Below, one piece after another: positions 34,861-47,841 of a DNA stretch of 64,000 bases. The stretch comes from Lumnitzera littorea. Taxonomy: Eukaryota > Streptophyta > Magnoliopsida > Myrtales > Combretaceae. The notes below the pieces were generated by a model that had not been told where the DNA came from, searched no databases, and saw nothing but the letters and a program-made list of their open reading frames with translations. The position numbers were made by a program, and so were the translations under genes. The stretch's first letter is position 1. Every line of letters starts with the position of its first letter. The DNA lies in assembly GCA_024138015.1 (NCBI GenBank), contig JAMXBB010000003.1:77232777-77296776 (forward strand), in the 5' to 3' direction.

Positions 34861-36160
34861 TTAGGATGTAATTGAAAAATGACCAATTATAATAGAAGGA
34901 AAGGAAAGGAATAAATATATCAAGGAAGATTGGAAGAAAGTAGATTTAAATGAAATATCCATGAACATATTGCATTGTGATATGAGTGATAATGACTTCA
35001 ATAGACCTTGCACTTGCACATATGTAAAAAAAATTTGGGATAAGTTATAAAGCACATAATAAGGTACGTTTGGAGTAAGAGACACTAAAATAAGCTTATT
35101 ATGTAGTGAATTTGAAAACTTCAAAATGCTTCCTAATGAGACCATAGATGAAATGCATAAGAGATTCATTGATATTATCAATCCATTAATGGTGCTTGGC
35201 AAGAAATTTTCTAACTTGGAGATTAGTTTGAAAATTCTTAAGTCACTTCCAAAAGAACAAGAAGCCAAGAGAACTTCCATTGAAGAAGTGCATAATCTAG
35301 AAACATTATTAAAGGAGCAATTTCTTGGTACACTTAAGACCCACAAGATGATCAAAAGACATAGAAAAGAATCCAAGAAGAAGGCTATTACTCTCAAGGC
35401 CATTGAGTGCAATACTAGTGATGAAGGTGATGAGAGTAAAGACTATGATGATGAAATGGTGATGATGGTTAAGAGATTTAAAAAGTTCATGAAGTTCAAT
35501 AAGAAGCTAATAAGAGATAAAGTTGGTGATAGTAATACCTTAAAGCTTACAAAGGAGAAAAAGGAAGTTATAAAGTGCTACAATTACCACCAACCGGGAC
35601 ACATCAAAGATTATAGTCCTCTCCTCAAGAAATGCGATAAAGCATCAAGAAAGAAAGCCATGATGGCCACATGGAGCGATAGTGATTTGAGCAATTCAAG
35701 TGATGATCTTTGCCTCATAGTCTTAGATGTTGAGATATGCACCACATCCCAATCTTCTTATGATAAGTTGAGAGACATTTATAATAGTCTACTAAAAGAG
35801 TTTGTTAAAATATAAAAGAAGAATAAGATTCTTAAGTAAATGATGAATGATGTAGGAAATGAATTTGAAATATTCAAACAAGAGTATAATAAGGTAATTG
35901 AGGAAAAAGTAAACCTAGAAGAGGATAATGAATATTTGAGAATTAAAAATGAAAAGTTGAAAGTTGAGCATGATAGTTTAAAGAAGGAAAATGAAGAATT
36001 GAACAAGAGGAACAAAGAAATTGTGAATGAGAATTAAGAGCTAATAAGGAGAAATGCTAACTTGAATCAAAGAGGAAAGATGGTTTGGGCCCCTAAGGGA
36101 CATAATTTTATTACTACAACTAACCCAAAAGGACCTAAACTCAAATGGGTGCCAAAAGTT
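34861..36160 (+). pseudogene. gag: C1 gag with zinc knuckle and coiled coil (Sirevirus-like)
   Basis: Copia gag (UBN2-like): FNRPCTCTYVKKIWD, SEFENFKMLPNETIDEMHKR, FSNLEISLKILKSLPKE and LGTLKTHKMIKRH. The zinc knuckle region reads KCYNYHQPGHIKDYSP, where CCHC would have Cys at the second and last positions. Open block 35126-35815; a stop then separates a 65-codon, heptad-like, Glu/Lys/Asn-rich stretch (35840-36037) that predicts a coiled coil, followed by KGHNFITTTNPKGPK. A large gag with a coiled-coil C-terminal part fits Sireviruses. Confidence 0.87.
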
Positions 36161-36195
36161 TAAATTTCTTATTCTTGTAAGAACCTTCAAGGAAT

Positions 36196-36589
36196 AGCAA
36201 CAAATGGATCTTAGATAGCGAATACTTAAGACACATGATGGGAGATGCTACTAAGTTCACTACATTAACCTTGAAGGATAAAGGGAATGTCAACTTTGGG
36301 GATAATGGAAAATCAACCATCTTGAGTGAAGGTAATATTCTCATTAACAATGACCTTATAATTAGGAATGTACTGCTTGTTGATAATCTAAAACATAATT
36401 TACTTAGTATTAGTCAATTATGTGATGGTAGTTATAAAGTTATATTTCTAGCAAAAAAGTGTATCAATGAAAGAATTAGTAATGATCAAAGTAGTTTCAA
36501 AGGGTATAGATGAGGAAACATTTACAAAAACAATTTTGAAAATTTTTTAAGTCAAAATGAAACTTGCTTATTCGTCCAATACAATAATA
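36196..36589 (+). pseudogene. C1 aspartic protease
   Basis: Reads KWILDSEYLRHMMGDATKF, then VLLVDNLKHNLLSISQLCD (36190-36450). In copia the active site is D-S-G-C-S-R-H. Here Gly is GAA (Glu), Cys is TAC (Tyr) and Ser is TTA (Leu) at 36220-36228: three adjacent codons each explicable by one G-to-A or C-to-T change. The catalytic Asp (36214-36216) remains. Open block 36235-36513. Confidence 0.85.
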
Positions 36590-37257
36590 GTTAGTTGTGG
36601 CATAGAAGACTAAGACATGCTAGCATGGAAGTTATTTCTAAGCATGTTAAAAGAGATCTTATAAAAGGTTTACCAAAAATTAATTTTCAAAAGGAAAAAG
36701 TATGCTAAGCATGTCAACAAGGAAAACAAACAAAAAATTCTTTTAAGCCAAAAGATGTTATCTCGTCTTCTAAGCTGCTATAACTACTACATTTAGACTT
36801 ACTTGGTCCTATACAAATCTTGAGTTTGAGTAGGAAAAGATATACTTTGGTCATTATTGATGATTTCTTTAGATACACATAAACCTACTTTCTTGCAAGT
36901 AAGGATGAAATGAATCATGTGTTCTTTAAATATTGCAAGAACATCCAAAATGAAAAAAAAGCCTTACAATTGCCTGTCTCAAGAGTAATCATGGAGGAGA
37001 ATTTGAAAACATTGAAATAGATGGTTTTTGTCATCAAAATAGCACAGAACATACCTTTTCAGTATCTAGAACTCCACAATAAAATAAAGTCGTCAAAAGG
37101 AAAAATAGGACCCTAATTGAAATGGTTAGAACAATGCTTTGTGAAAATAATTTACCAAAGTATTTTTAAGCAGAAGCCATTAACATCGCTTGTTATATTT
37201 CAAATCGCGTTTTCATTAGACCAATTTTAAAGAAAACCCCTTATGAGCTTTGAAAAG
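36590..37257 (+). pseudogene. C1 integrase, N-terminal and core parts
   Basis: Reads LWHRRLRHASMEVISKH (GAG-pre-integrase H...H), VC*ACQQGKQTKNSFKPKD (C-x2-C), LHLDLLGPI and TLVIIDDFFRYT, then in a shifted frame SVSRTPQ, a VVKRKNRTLIEM block and YISNRVFIRP. It breaks off in TPYEL at 37257, where a solo LTR is inserted, and resumes at 40427. Confidence 0.85.
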
Positions 37258-39071
37258 TGTCATACCTTAAAGCGATAGAGTTATAGTAGTTTTACCGTGC
37301 AAACCATTTTAAGATAGAAGCCGATCTTACAACCGCTATATTAGACCTGATTTACACAAGGCATCCATGACTAACCTGCTTTAAAATATGTAGTTCATAA
37401 ATTAAACCTATTATTTACTTATGGAATCATAAAAAATATATATATTTACACTAAAATAGTTTGAGTATGTTTACAAGATTTAGTAGCCTAATCATAATCT
37501 ATTTAAGTAATACATAAATTAATACTAAAAGCTTTAAAGATAAAATCCAAACTTGAGAGTATAATCGATCCTTAGGTTTATATCTTTACGCCCCAAGATC
37601 TAGTAGTTGCTAATTTTAGGGCAGTTATATGGCTGCTTCTTAGCTAACATCTGCAATAACATTTATAGGGATGTAAGCAACCAACTGTTTAATAAGTCAG
37701 GACAGAGACTTAAAACTATACCTTAATCACAAATAGGGTTATCAACCAAATTTGTTAGATGCAATGCATGTACAAGCAAATACCATCACAGGAAGTTATC
37801 TAGTATGTCATGAGATTAAAGAAATTACTTTCGCTCTAATCCAAGTTGAGGAGTTTTCATGTTTATGCAACAGCTTACAACCAAACTCAAGCTTGTGCAA
37901 TGGAGATATCGCTACTTTCAAGGCCACCTTCGAACCATTAACTTCACCCTTACCGCGATCTACTCTCTTATCACTTAGTTCAAGTAAGGATGAAGAAGGG
38001 ACCTATTATGCTATCCAGCGCTATCCTTTTCGAAGGAATCGCTATTTCGCTAAAGAACCCTAAACATCTCCCTTAATGGGTTACTATGCAAGTCTGTTTT
38101 AGACTTACAGGTCATATACGTAGTTAAGTCCAATTTAAGGTATTCAATCAATTCAAACAAATCACACAAATACAACCTAGATCAGTAAACCAAAATCATA
38201 TAATGAAATTCAGAAACATGTACACACAGGCATACATATAGTCAAATATCTAACAAATACAATCAAGTATAATCTCAAGCCTCTAAGTACTATAAAACAA
38301 TACTCCAAAATACAATAATATAATGATTTCAACTTACCTAGACTCCCCACTTATCCACTTAAGGTACAACTCGCAAAAGCTACCGCCGATAATCCTTATA
38401 ATACAAATGTTATTTTAGTTTTCACATAACTACCATAGATAGGTTTTGTTATGAAATTATTATTTTTATCTTCAATTTAGGGTTTTATTATACCTAATTA
38501 TTCAGGTTTTTAAGTTTCTTACAATTTATTTTTAATTTAGGCTAAATTCTAATTCAGTTTCTAAATCAATTTCTAGATTCAATTATAATTCAGTTTCTGA
38601 TTATGGGTTTTATCTGCAAACCCCATAAACTCATTCCAAACCATCATGTGACATTAAGCACATTACACTTATGTATCCTAAATCTCATATTTAGCTGTTA
38701 ACTAGTATTTTGATACATACAGTACACTATATTTCTAATTTAACTATCGAATTAGCTCTCAATATGAAAATAACTTATATTTTTCATATAATTTTGTAAA
38801 TTTACTTTCCAAATCAGATTTATATCATATTCCTAATATTATAATACCATTAATTTTTACCTAATATTTTCTACCCATTTAATTCCTATATACATATATT
38901 ATGTATTATTATATATTATACACTTATATGACCTATCTAACACTCATATATCATTTTTCATCATGCAATAATATATCAAAATATCTAATTATATCTAAAA
39001 TCAGAATTTATACCCAATTAACTCTANATTAACTCTAAATCACAAACATAACTTAAATATACCATTTTACT

Positions 39072-39105
<34 letters not shown>

Positions 39106-40426
39106 TACATAATAAACCTAATGATTACATTTGACACCTTAATGCTACAAACATCATTGTACAACAAAAATTAACATCGTAAAACACCTAATTATACACT
39201 AAATTAGTAATTATATATTTAATTACTAAATTAACTGAAAATCACCCATTTGCATATCGTTTTAAGGCCTAAAAATTATCTAAAAACTTTGAAAATAGAT
39301 TTCTAAAAAATCTCTTCATAGCATTGTTTTAAATTCTCTAAATAGCCTACATAAAAATTTTGAACTTAAAACTACACTATTAGAGCTATTTATTTTTAAA
39401 TTGAAATAAGTTCAAGTTTGTAGAATTTTTTAAGCACTGTATATTTCTATATCTAAATTTAGCAAATCAATATTTTTTCCTAAATCTACATATTTAAAAA
39501 CCTAAAAATACCAATTTTCATAATTTTTTAAATATATTTGATATTTTTAATTATTTAAACAAAATTGGATAGGAGAATAGAACTCTTTATTGATAGACTT
39601 CCAACCACCAGTGATGGCTCCATCTATGTCAACAACCCTAAGTGGTGTGGGTACTATTAGGTTCTGGTGGTTGTCCCTCTCTAAATAGTGGTTGAACGTA
39701 AGTTTACCTTACAAGCCTTAATTGCACTCGATTTTTCCTTTTTTTTTTTTAATTAATTCTCTCTTTTCTTTCTAGTCTCTCTCAATTTTTCCTAATTCAC
39801 TAACCATCCAAATTTAATTTTAGAAAGGGTTTAGGTATTTATAGAAGAGGTTTAGGGTTTTTTATTTTTAAAGGGCTAAGTATCCCTTATCCTCTTCCAT
39901 TTCCACTTTCTATTTAGTTAATTATTATTGGTTGATTTTCTTCTTTAATTTTTAGCTTACCACGACCCATTTCTGGATAATTCCACATGTTTTTATAATT
40001 TTCTTGATTTTCCCTTAATTTTTTATGAATTTCCTTTAATTAATTAGCGTTATTTCAGTATATTTTAGGTATTTTAAATAATTTCAAGTATTTTTACCTA
40101 CACATAAATACATATATGGTACAAATAAATACTATTAAATATTATTTAAGTTATTTTATTATTTTTAGTGTGCATATAAATTTTTTTTATTTGTTAGTTA
40201 TCGAAACTTGTTTTATACGTTTTCGATAAATAACAACTAATATTCTTATAATTAAATATTATATTATTTAATTATTTTATTACTTATTTTTTTAATCCCA
40301 AACTCACAAAATCACTTTTACTAATATTCTTAATTTCATTGTAAAATTTAGGTTAAATCAAACAACTTACCTAATCGCCTTAAATTTTACAAACTAAACC
40401 TTAAACACCTAATTGCGAAACTTACA
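37258..40426 (-). repeat. Solo LTR, Tekay-type, inserted in C1 integrase
   Basis: Begins TGTCATACC and ends CTTACA on the plus strand; GAAAAG (5-6 bp) lies on both sides (37252-37257 and 40427-40432), a target duplication. The integrase reading frame continues on both sides (PYEL, then KRPNILYFHPFG), so there is no doubt about insertion. Its left 1.2 kb is the reverse of 1-1185, so in LTR polarity it lies on the minus strand. Length 3.17 kb, with no internal region: a solo LTR. It contains a (TA)n run near 39076-39105 and an ambiguous base N at 39027. The 103-codon ORF at 37752-38063 is part of the LTR, not a gene. Confidence 0.88.
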
Positions 40427-40860
40427 GAAAAGTAAAAGGCCTAACATTTTGTATTTTCACCCTTTTGGTATAAAGTGTTATGTTCTTAACAATGGTAAAG
40501 AACAATTAGGCAAATTTAACTTGAAATCTGATTAAGCTATTTTTCTTGGATACTCACAAATAAGTAAAGCATATAGAGTATTTAACAAAATAACTTTAGT
40601 TGTTGAAGAGTCTATACATGTTGTGTTTGATGATTTGCTACCTTCATTGCATAATGTATCTCATAATGAAATGAATGATATAAGTGCTCATTTAGATAAG
40701 CTAGATTAATGCAATGACCAAAACAATGCTCCTTATAAAGATGTTTATAGGGAAGATAATAATATGAATCAATCAAATTTAGACTTCTCTAGAGAACAAC
40801 GGTTTGTTAAAGATCACCCTAAAGAAATAATCATAGAAAAACCTTCAAATAGGGTGTTAA
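40427..40860 (+). pseudogene. C1 integrase, C-terminal part
   Basis: Continues as NILYFHPFGIKCYVLN, IFLGYSQISKAYRVFN and VVEESIHVVFDD, then an acidic, low-similarity linker to RT. One stop (TGA or TAA class) lies after KSD. It matches the conserved copia integrase end. Confidence 0.85.
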
Positions 40861-41725
40861 CATGATCATCCATTAGAAATATGAGCAATCTAGTGTTTTT
40901 GTATGAAGTTAAGCCTAAGAACATTGATAAAGCTCTAAAAGATGAATGTTAGATACAAGTAATGCAAGATGAACTTAATCAATTCACTAAAAATGAGGTA
41001 TGTGATCTAGTACCTAGACCTAGTGATATACCAGTAATTGGAACTAAATGGATCTATAAGAACAAAATTGATGAAACCAGTATAGTAACTAAGAGCAAAG
41101 CTAGATTGATTTCGAAGGGCTATAACCAAGAATAAGGCATAGATTTTGATGAGACATTTGCCTTGTTTGTTAGGGTTAGAAGACATTTGGATGCATTTGG
41201 CATTTGCGACACATAAAGATTTCAATCTATTCCAAATGGATGTCAAAAGTGTCTTCTTAAATGACTATATTAAGGAAGAAGTGTATGTACAACAATATCC
41301 AAGTTTTCAACATAATGAGTTACCTGATCATGTTTACAAACTTAACAAAGTACTCTATGAACTTAAACAAGCTCCTAGAGCTTGGTATGAAAGACTTAGT
41401 AGCTTCCTAATAGAAAATGGCTTTACAAGAGGAAAATTAGATACAACTTTATTCATTAAAAATCACATTAAAAATCACATTTCAAATACATTGATTATTT
41501 AAATCTATGTAGATGATATAATGTTTGGAGCTACTAGCATGGAACTTGTAAATGAATTTGAAGTGTATGAAGAAGGAATTTGAAACGAGTATGATGGGAA
41601 AACTCAATTACTTCTTAGGTCGCCAAGTTAAGAAAACCAAAAATGAAACATTTATAAATCAATCTAAGTATACAAGAAAGCTTTTGAAAAGATTCAAAAT
41701 GGATAATTGTAAAATTAGGCCTACT
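40861..41725 (+). pseudogene. C1 reverse transcriptase (copia)
   Basis: Reads LVPRPSDIPVIGTKWIYKNK, SKARLISKGYNQ and FDETFA, then a frameshift near 41160, DFNLFQMDVKSVFLN, YKLNKVLYELKQAPRAWYER, then after a stop IYVDDIMFGATS with YVDD intact (about 41507-41530). Open block 41146-41502. It ends in KRFKMDNCKIRPT, where a solo LTR is inserted at 41726. Confidence 0.9.
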
Positions 41726-42674
41726 TGATAAGGATCAACAGTAGCGGATCTCGAAAAGGCATAATGGGTCGAATGGGTATGACAAACAGGGAGTGAGATG
41801 GTTGATTTTGATAGTGAATGTAAATGGATATAACTCACCAAGACATAAACACTATCGGGAGTTTGAGCTCAAAATAAGGTTCAATACAACTCATGAATGC
41901 TAAATGTTACTCGGGATTCAAATGAAGGTTAAATGCAACTCACTAACCGATCCAAATGAAAGGGTTCACCACAATCTTAAGGTCGAGATCAATAAGAACG
42001 TGGGAGAGGTTAAAGAGCTTGATATATACTCGATAATTTGACAAATGTTAGCTCAAGAGTAACCTTACTCAAAAAGGAAAAGATTCCAAAACACAGGAAT
42101 GTACTATTTTGTCTAATTTCGTATATTTTTCATATATTAACGTCTATGTATATCTCTGATGTTTACAAATGTTACTATTTATGGCAAGTCCTAAACCCTA
42201 GTGGCAAAACTGTAAATAACATACAAGGCCTTAAACCCTAAAGAATTGGGCTCATAAGTAAAATAAAGGAAAACATGTATAAGAATACAAAACTATGCAT
42301 TTTAAAAGGAAAGTCGGCATGCGGTTACTCGGCATGTCCTAGAAAGAGTAGTATTAGAACCAAATTGGGTTGGCAGTTGGATGTATAGGTTTAGGAAGGA
42401 GTCCCTAAAGTCTTGCAGTATTTGGCCAAGACACTAGAAAGGTTAGCTTATGATTGCCGAGTTCTAAAATCAGTCGGCACAAGTCTCTTGGTGCTATGCC
42501 GAATGGTTCTTTGGTCTCGAGTACTTAGTCTTGTGGTATCTTGACACCTCGGCTGACAATAGACTTAATGCCGAGTGTTTATCTTCTTCCCTCTCATCCT
42601 TCTAGCTTCAGCTCGGCCTCGGCTTCAAGAAGGCCCGTCTCAGTTTGGATATAGTCGAAGGTTAATTCCCATCA
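41726..42674 (+). repeat. Solo LTR inserted between C1 RT and RNase H
   Basis: Starts TGATAAGGATC, ends CCCATCA, flanked by CTACT (41721-41725 and 42675-42679). The copia frame resumes after it as TLMSTTLKLDMD. 949 bp, no coding. It contains several GCCGAG/CTCGGC motifs near 42460-42630. Family not identified; strand not determinable without a second copy. Confidence 0.85.
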
Positions 42675-43330
42675 CTACTCTTATGAGCACAACACTAAAA
42701 TTAGATATGGATAAATATGGTAAATCAAATTGTGAAAAGCTTTATAGAGGCATGATAGGAAGCCTATTATACTTAATCGCATCTAAACCAGATAGCATGT
42801 TTGCCGTATGCTTATATGCATAATTTCAATCTTGCTCGAAAGTATCTTACTTAAGTATGGTAAAACGCAATATTAAGTACCTAGTGGGCACTATTGAAAT
42901 CAGCTTATGGTATCTCAAATACACTTCTTTCGCTCTTGTGGGATATTCTGATGCTAACTTTACCGGATGCAAGGTTAATCAGAAAAGCACAAGCGACACA
43001 TGTCATTTTCTAGGAAACTCTCTAATGTCTTGGCACTCTAAGAAATAAAATCCTATAGTACTCTCAGCCGCTGGAGCCGAATATGTGGCCGCTAGTAGTT
43101 GTTGTGCTCAAATCCTTTGGATGAAGCAAACTTTACAAGATTGTGAACTTAATTTCTCCAATATCCCAATCCAGTGTGATAATACAAGTGCCATTAACCT
43201 TACAAAAAATCCTATCCAACACTCTAAGACTAAGTATATTGAAATTAGGCATCATTTCATTAGATATCATGTTTAAAACAATCATGTGTACTTAGAATTT
43301 GTAGATACAAGTAGTCAAATAGTTGATATT
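42675..43330 (+). pseudogene. C1 RNase H (copia)
   Basis: Reads YRGMIGSLLYLIASKPD, VKRNIKYLVGTIEISLWYLK, LVGYSDANFTGCK, STSDTCHFLGNSLMSWHSKK, then after TAA SAAGAEYVAASSCCAQILWM, IQCDNTSAINLTKNP and EIRHHFI. Two or more stops but mostly one frame. Catalytic GYSDA Asp is present; the expected GluAlaGlu reads GlyAlaGlu. Confidence 0.9.
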
Positions 43331-43706
43331 TTTCCAAAACTGTTGAGTTAAGATCACTTTTGCACTTCAAGAAGAAAGTAAGTCATAATCATGTAAGATA
43401 AGTGGTAAGATACATGAACCTAGATAGTGATTTTTTAATACAATGATGTTCTCTTTGAGATAACCAGTTTAGAACACCATTTTTGGTCTAAGAAATATGG
43501 TTAAGTAGGCTTCTTATATGAATTTCCTCGTTTGATATGTTTTGTGCAAACTTCATCATCTTTCTTATTCTCAATGGAGTATATCTCTTATGAAATGATT
43601 TCCAAATGGTATGTATGTCCTTGCGTACTTGATTATGTCTACAAATTATGATGAATTATTTAAAATGGTTATGATGTGAATTCACACATTTTTAGCCTAT
43701 TAACAT
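43331..43706 (+). other. C1 3' tail, no 3' LTR seen
   Basis: Noncoding. The next block (43707) interrupts it. No sequence like the C1 LTR follows within the window. Confidence 0.4.
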
Positions 43707-44939
43707 TGTAAACCCCATACAATTAGCTATTTAGGACCTAAATTAGATCCAAGTACTCTAAGTAATATCATGGGTCGATAAGGTTATGTAAAATACAAAT
43801 TTTATTAAGTTGTGAAACCGAATATAGTATTAGTAATAAAAAACCTAAAAACTTGATCAAAACCTAAATCACGTACAAAAACCCTAAATTCAATATATGC
43901 ATAAATATCCATAATCGAACTTAAACTTGATAAAAACCCTAAAACTATAACTTTAAGCTTATAAAATAGATAAGTATAACTTAATAGTAATAAAATCTTA
44001 GTCAATTTTAATTATCAACTATTACATGCAATTGCATATAAATTTTAGCGAACATGTTGAAATAACTTATAAATATTATAAACATAACATGTAACAATTT
44101 AATTAATAAATTTATATAAAAATTTCAATATTATTTTATAAATACTAAATTCATAGTTTGTATATTTAGAAAAATCTAATATTTAAATTTTTAATTGCCT
44201 TTTTCTTCCTTTTCCTTTTTCTTTTTTTTTTCTTTTTCCTTCTTTCTCTATTTCTTTTCTAGCCTCCACATCCCACACCTTCTAGATTGTTGGTGTACAT
44301 GTGTTACTCCTCTAATTTCTACCATGTGTTAGTTATATATTACAAAACAAAAGATAAGACTTATGTCTTACCACATTAACTACCATATTGTACTTTGGAT
44401 TTTCCTCTTATTTTTCTTTCTATTTTAACCACATGATTTGCACCTCATGTTCATTGTAACACGTTTGGAAACCAAGAGGAAAAAAAAAAAAAAAAAAGAC
44501 AAAGCTCTTCTATACTTATTTCCTTTTCTTCTTTTCAACTGTGCCCATCTTCTCCTTTGTTTTTCAAATTTTTCTAGTGAATTCAAAAGAGCAAGAACCA
44601 AAGAAGAGGCAAAAGATTCCTTATCACCTCTACTACCTTTAATTCATTAAGGAAATTACGTAGGTAATATGTATAATATATTTATTTTATATTAATTCTC
44701 TTCATATATTTTTGTACATACTTATATCTTGTAGAAAGTATATGTAACATTAGTATTTTTTTTTTCTGTTTTGTTTAAGTATATTTATATGTGTAATACA
44801 TATGCTATAGTAATTTCTACAGATTAATTGTATAAGAAAGTTATGTACATATACATGTATGTATGCACCTAGAATAATATGTATTTATACTATGTAAATT
44901 TTTCCTATATATGTACTTGTACACATAAGTATGCATGGG

Positions 44940-44994
<55 letters not shown>

Positions 44995-47612
44995 AGTAGA
45001 TACATATATAGATATACTTGGTAATTTTATTATATAGTATACATATGTATGCGTTAATAGTATGTATATATATATTTGGTATTTTTATCATATAGTATAC
45101 TATACGTATGTTTAAGTTTACATAATTTTTATTACATATACATAATATACTATGCAACCGGAAATATATACATATATAATTACAAATAACAAATACAAGT
45201 ATAATATAGTATAACTATATTAAAGGATATATATATATACGGTATGTACAAGCATACACCACTGTGTATTTATATTGTATTTTTATTTTGTAAATTCTAT
45301 ATATATATATATATATATATACGTATGTGCTAGATGTGGTAATTAAGTATATGTATTTATACATAATATTATTTATATTAAGTACTTTATTATATATATT
45401 TATGTATTATAACCGTTTATGTACGTATGTATATAAAGTATAATTACATGTATATTTATATACTCATACGTAAGTACATAATATATTTAAGGTTAAGATA
45501 TTTTAGTACATAAGTATATTATACGTATAAACATATGTATATGAATAGTATCGTATATGTAGAAGTATAAGTATATTTTAATAGTACATACATAATATAC
45601 TATAATATTAATTTAATAAATAAAGTAATTTAATAAATATGAGTATATATATATGTACCGTAACTTTGAAGGAATTATAATAAATAATTAAATTAGAAAA
45701 TTTAGTAAAATATAGTAATAAATATTAATATATATGACGTAAAATACAAAAAAATTAAAAATTAAATTAAGAAAATATGGAAAAAGTATGAAAGTGATAC
45801 GTGGCATTTCCTTATATTACCAAATCATCACTTAGCATAAATTAATTAAATTTCGTCATTAAAAATAATAATAAAATAATTAATTAATTAGAAAATTAAT
45901 AAAGTAGAAAAATTGAATTAATAAGTCCAAAACCCAAGAATTGGCAAAAATAAGTAATTATAGTAAAATAGCCTTAAAAATAAGGAAATTACAAAATATA
46001 AGATTTAAATAATTATTAAATCGTAATTATACTAAAAAAAGCTTAAAATAATATTTTATAATTATTTAAGTCAAAATAATGATTTTTGTAATATTTTTAT
46101 ATCGTAGTCGAAACTACAGGTTGCAATGTCCAAAACGGACCTTGCTACGAAAAAGTATTTTCGAAAATGATTAAAATAGACTATAAGTTTATAAAAATTT
46201 AAGCTAAATTGAAAAAGTTATACGCAATTAGCTAAAAAGCTCAAATCGATAATTTTATATAATTAAATAACTAATTTAGGTAAATGGTACTAAGTATAAT
46301 AATAGTTTAGTTATTTCATTCCAACACTTACTACTTTTTGTATTTCCTTAATGTCAGATGATCATGAGATCGATACTAAACTGTCGGCTGACTACTAAGA
46401 TCCCTAACATAAAGGATAGCTGAGTGAGTATTTCTAATGATTTCGCACATGCTTGTGTATGTAGATAGTGAATATTAATTATTATTAATAACTGAATGTT
46501 GTATAAGGCTAGATTATGCTTGTATATGATACTACTTGTCAATAGTGAATTTATTTTAAAGTATAATAACATATTGTTTGTTGCATAGTAAATTTGATAG
46601 GAGCTAATTTGTTTGTGACTTTGTTGATCACTAAATAAAAAAACTTAATATTATTAGACTTGAATTAACTAAATCGAAATATGTATAATCATACATTGCA
46701 TAACTAATTATATCCGTCATATCACACGAAGGTAGCGAGAGGCCATATGTAGGTTGATTGTTGGTGATTATAGTGTTTTCGTACGGTACACGCGTATGAT
46801 ATGACTTTATCCTGACCTATGGGAACATTAGGCGTTGCAGGCACCAACTGCTTAGCTAAGAGTCAAGTCCAAAGGCCTCTATTTAAGGGTGAATTAGGGC
46901 TACGAGAACTTACTTACAATCATACGTAGAACTGGTTTTAACTAAAATTGAAAATGGATATACCATTGTATTTTGAATACGAAACACGAGTTTCGTTGTT
47001 ATATAAGCTCTAGTATAATACCCAGATTTGATTGGTGCTGTATATACTTTAACCCGGACTTCAGAGGGCATTAAATTTAAGTTATATGCTGTATAGCATA
47101 CTGAATGTTTATACATTTATTTGATTGAATTTAATTATTGTATAACTTATTTGTTATATAGTTAAGGGAATATCTCATTAAGCTAGTTAGCTTATACTCC
47201 TGTAATTTACTTACACAGGGTGACTTGTTCGTAGATCCAAGTTGCAAGATGCATGAGGTTAGTAAACCATCAATGGGTTGGTGTGAAAGTAAGATTAATT
47301 ATGAGAGTGAACTTATACTATTTTATTTAGATCCTGAACCTTATTATGTAACATAATGTATTACTAGTTTATACTTTAGTGTATTACAAACTTATTATCT
47401 GTAAATATTTATTATGTGTCATTTATCATTCAATAGTTTTATTATCACAAACATGTAGCGATATTACTTGCGCCTACCTAACTCTAGGTTGTTAGTTGTA
47501 GTAGTAGCCTTGTATATTGCATGATGGGTTGTTAATTACAAAGGGAAATCAATCTACAGTCCTTTGTACGATATACAACGCTTACCATGACTAATCCCCT
47601 CAGGTCGTAATA
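43707..47612 (+). repeat. Long LTR-like block (Tekay-type, ~3.9 kb)
   Basis: Starts TGTAAACCCC and ends GGTCGTAATA, a decayed form of the GGCGTGACA-type end. Flanks AACAT (43702-43706) and AGTAT (47613-47617) differ at two sites, both transitions, so they may be one decayed target duplication. The right third (46340-47400) has the make-up of long gypsy LTRs. No protein motif. The 90-codon minus ORF at 44885-45157 is microsatellite translation. Confidence 0.5.
44940..44990. repeat. Compound (TA)n(TG)n microsatellite
   Basis: About 9 TA followed by about 14 TG dinucleotides; a further (AT)n lies near 45299-45321. Confidence 0.92.
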
Positions 47613-47841
47613 AGTATAGCTTAATTTCATTTGAAAATTATAATGTTAATCTAGGCTAAATCTCTCTCATCTAACATGTCAAAAATGTTCTCTCTAGATC
47701 TTTTGTTAATTATGCAACTAGTTCAAATATAAAATCCTTAAAAAATCATAAAAATTCATGAGCTAAGCATCATTTCAAGCGAGCTATTGCAGATTGTAGT
47801 TAACTAGTCAAAGAGTAATGTTTATCGTACGCACAGTTACA

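Noticed and set aside
37752..38063. 103-codon ORF as a gene
   Set aside because: Lies wholly inside a solo LTR; the homologous stretch at about 420-800 has no matching protein.
44885..45157. 90-codon minus-strand ORF rich in Tyr, Ile, Thr and His
   Set aside because: Translation of TA and TG microsatellites.
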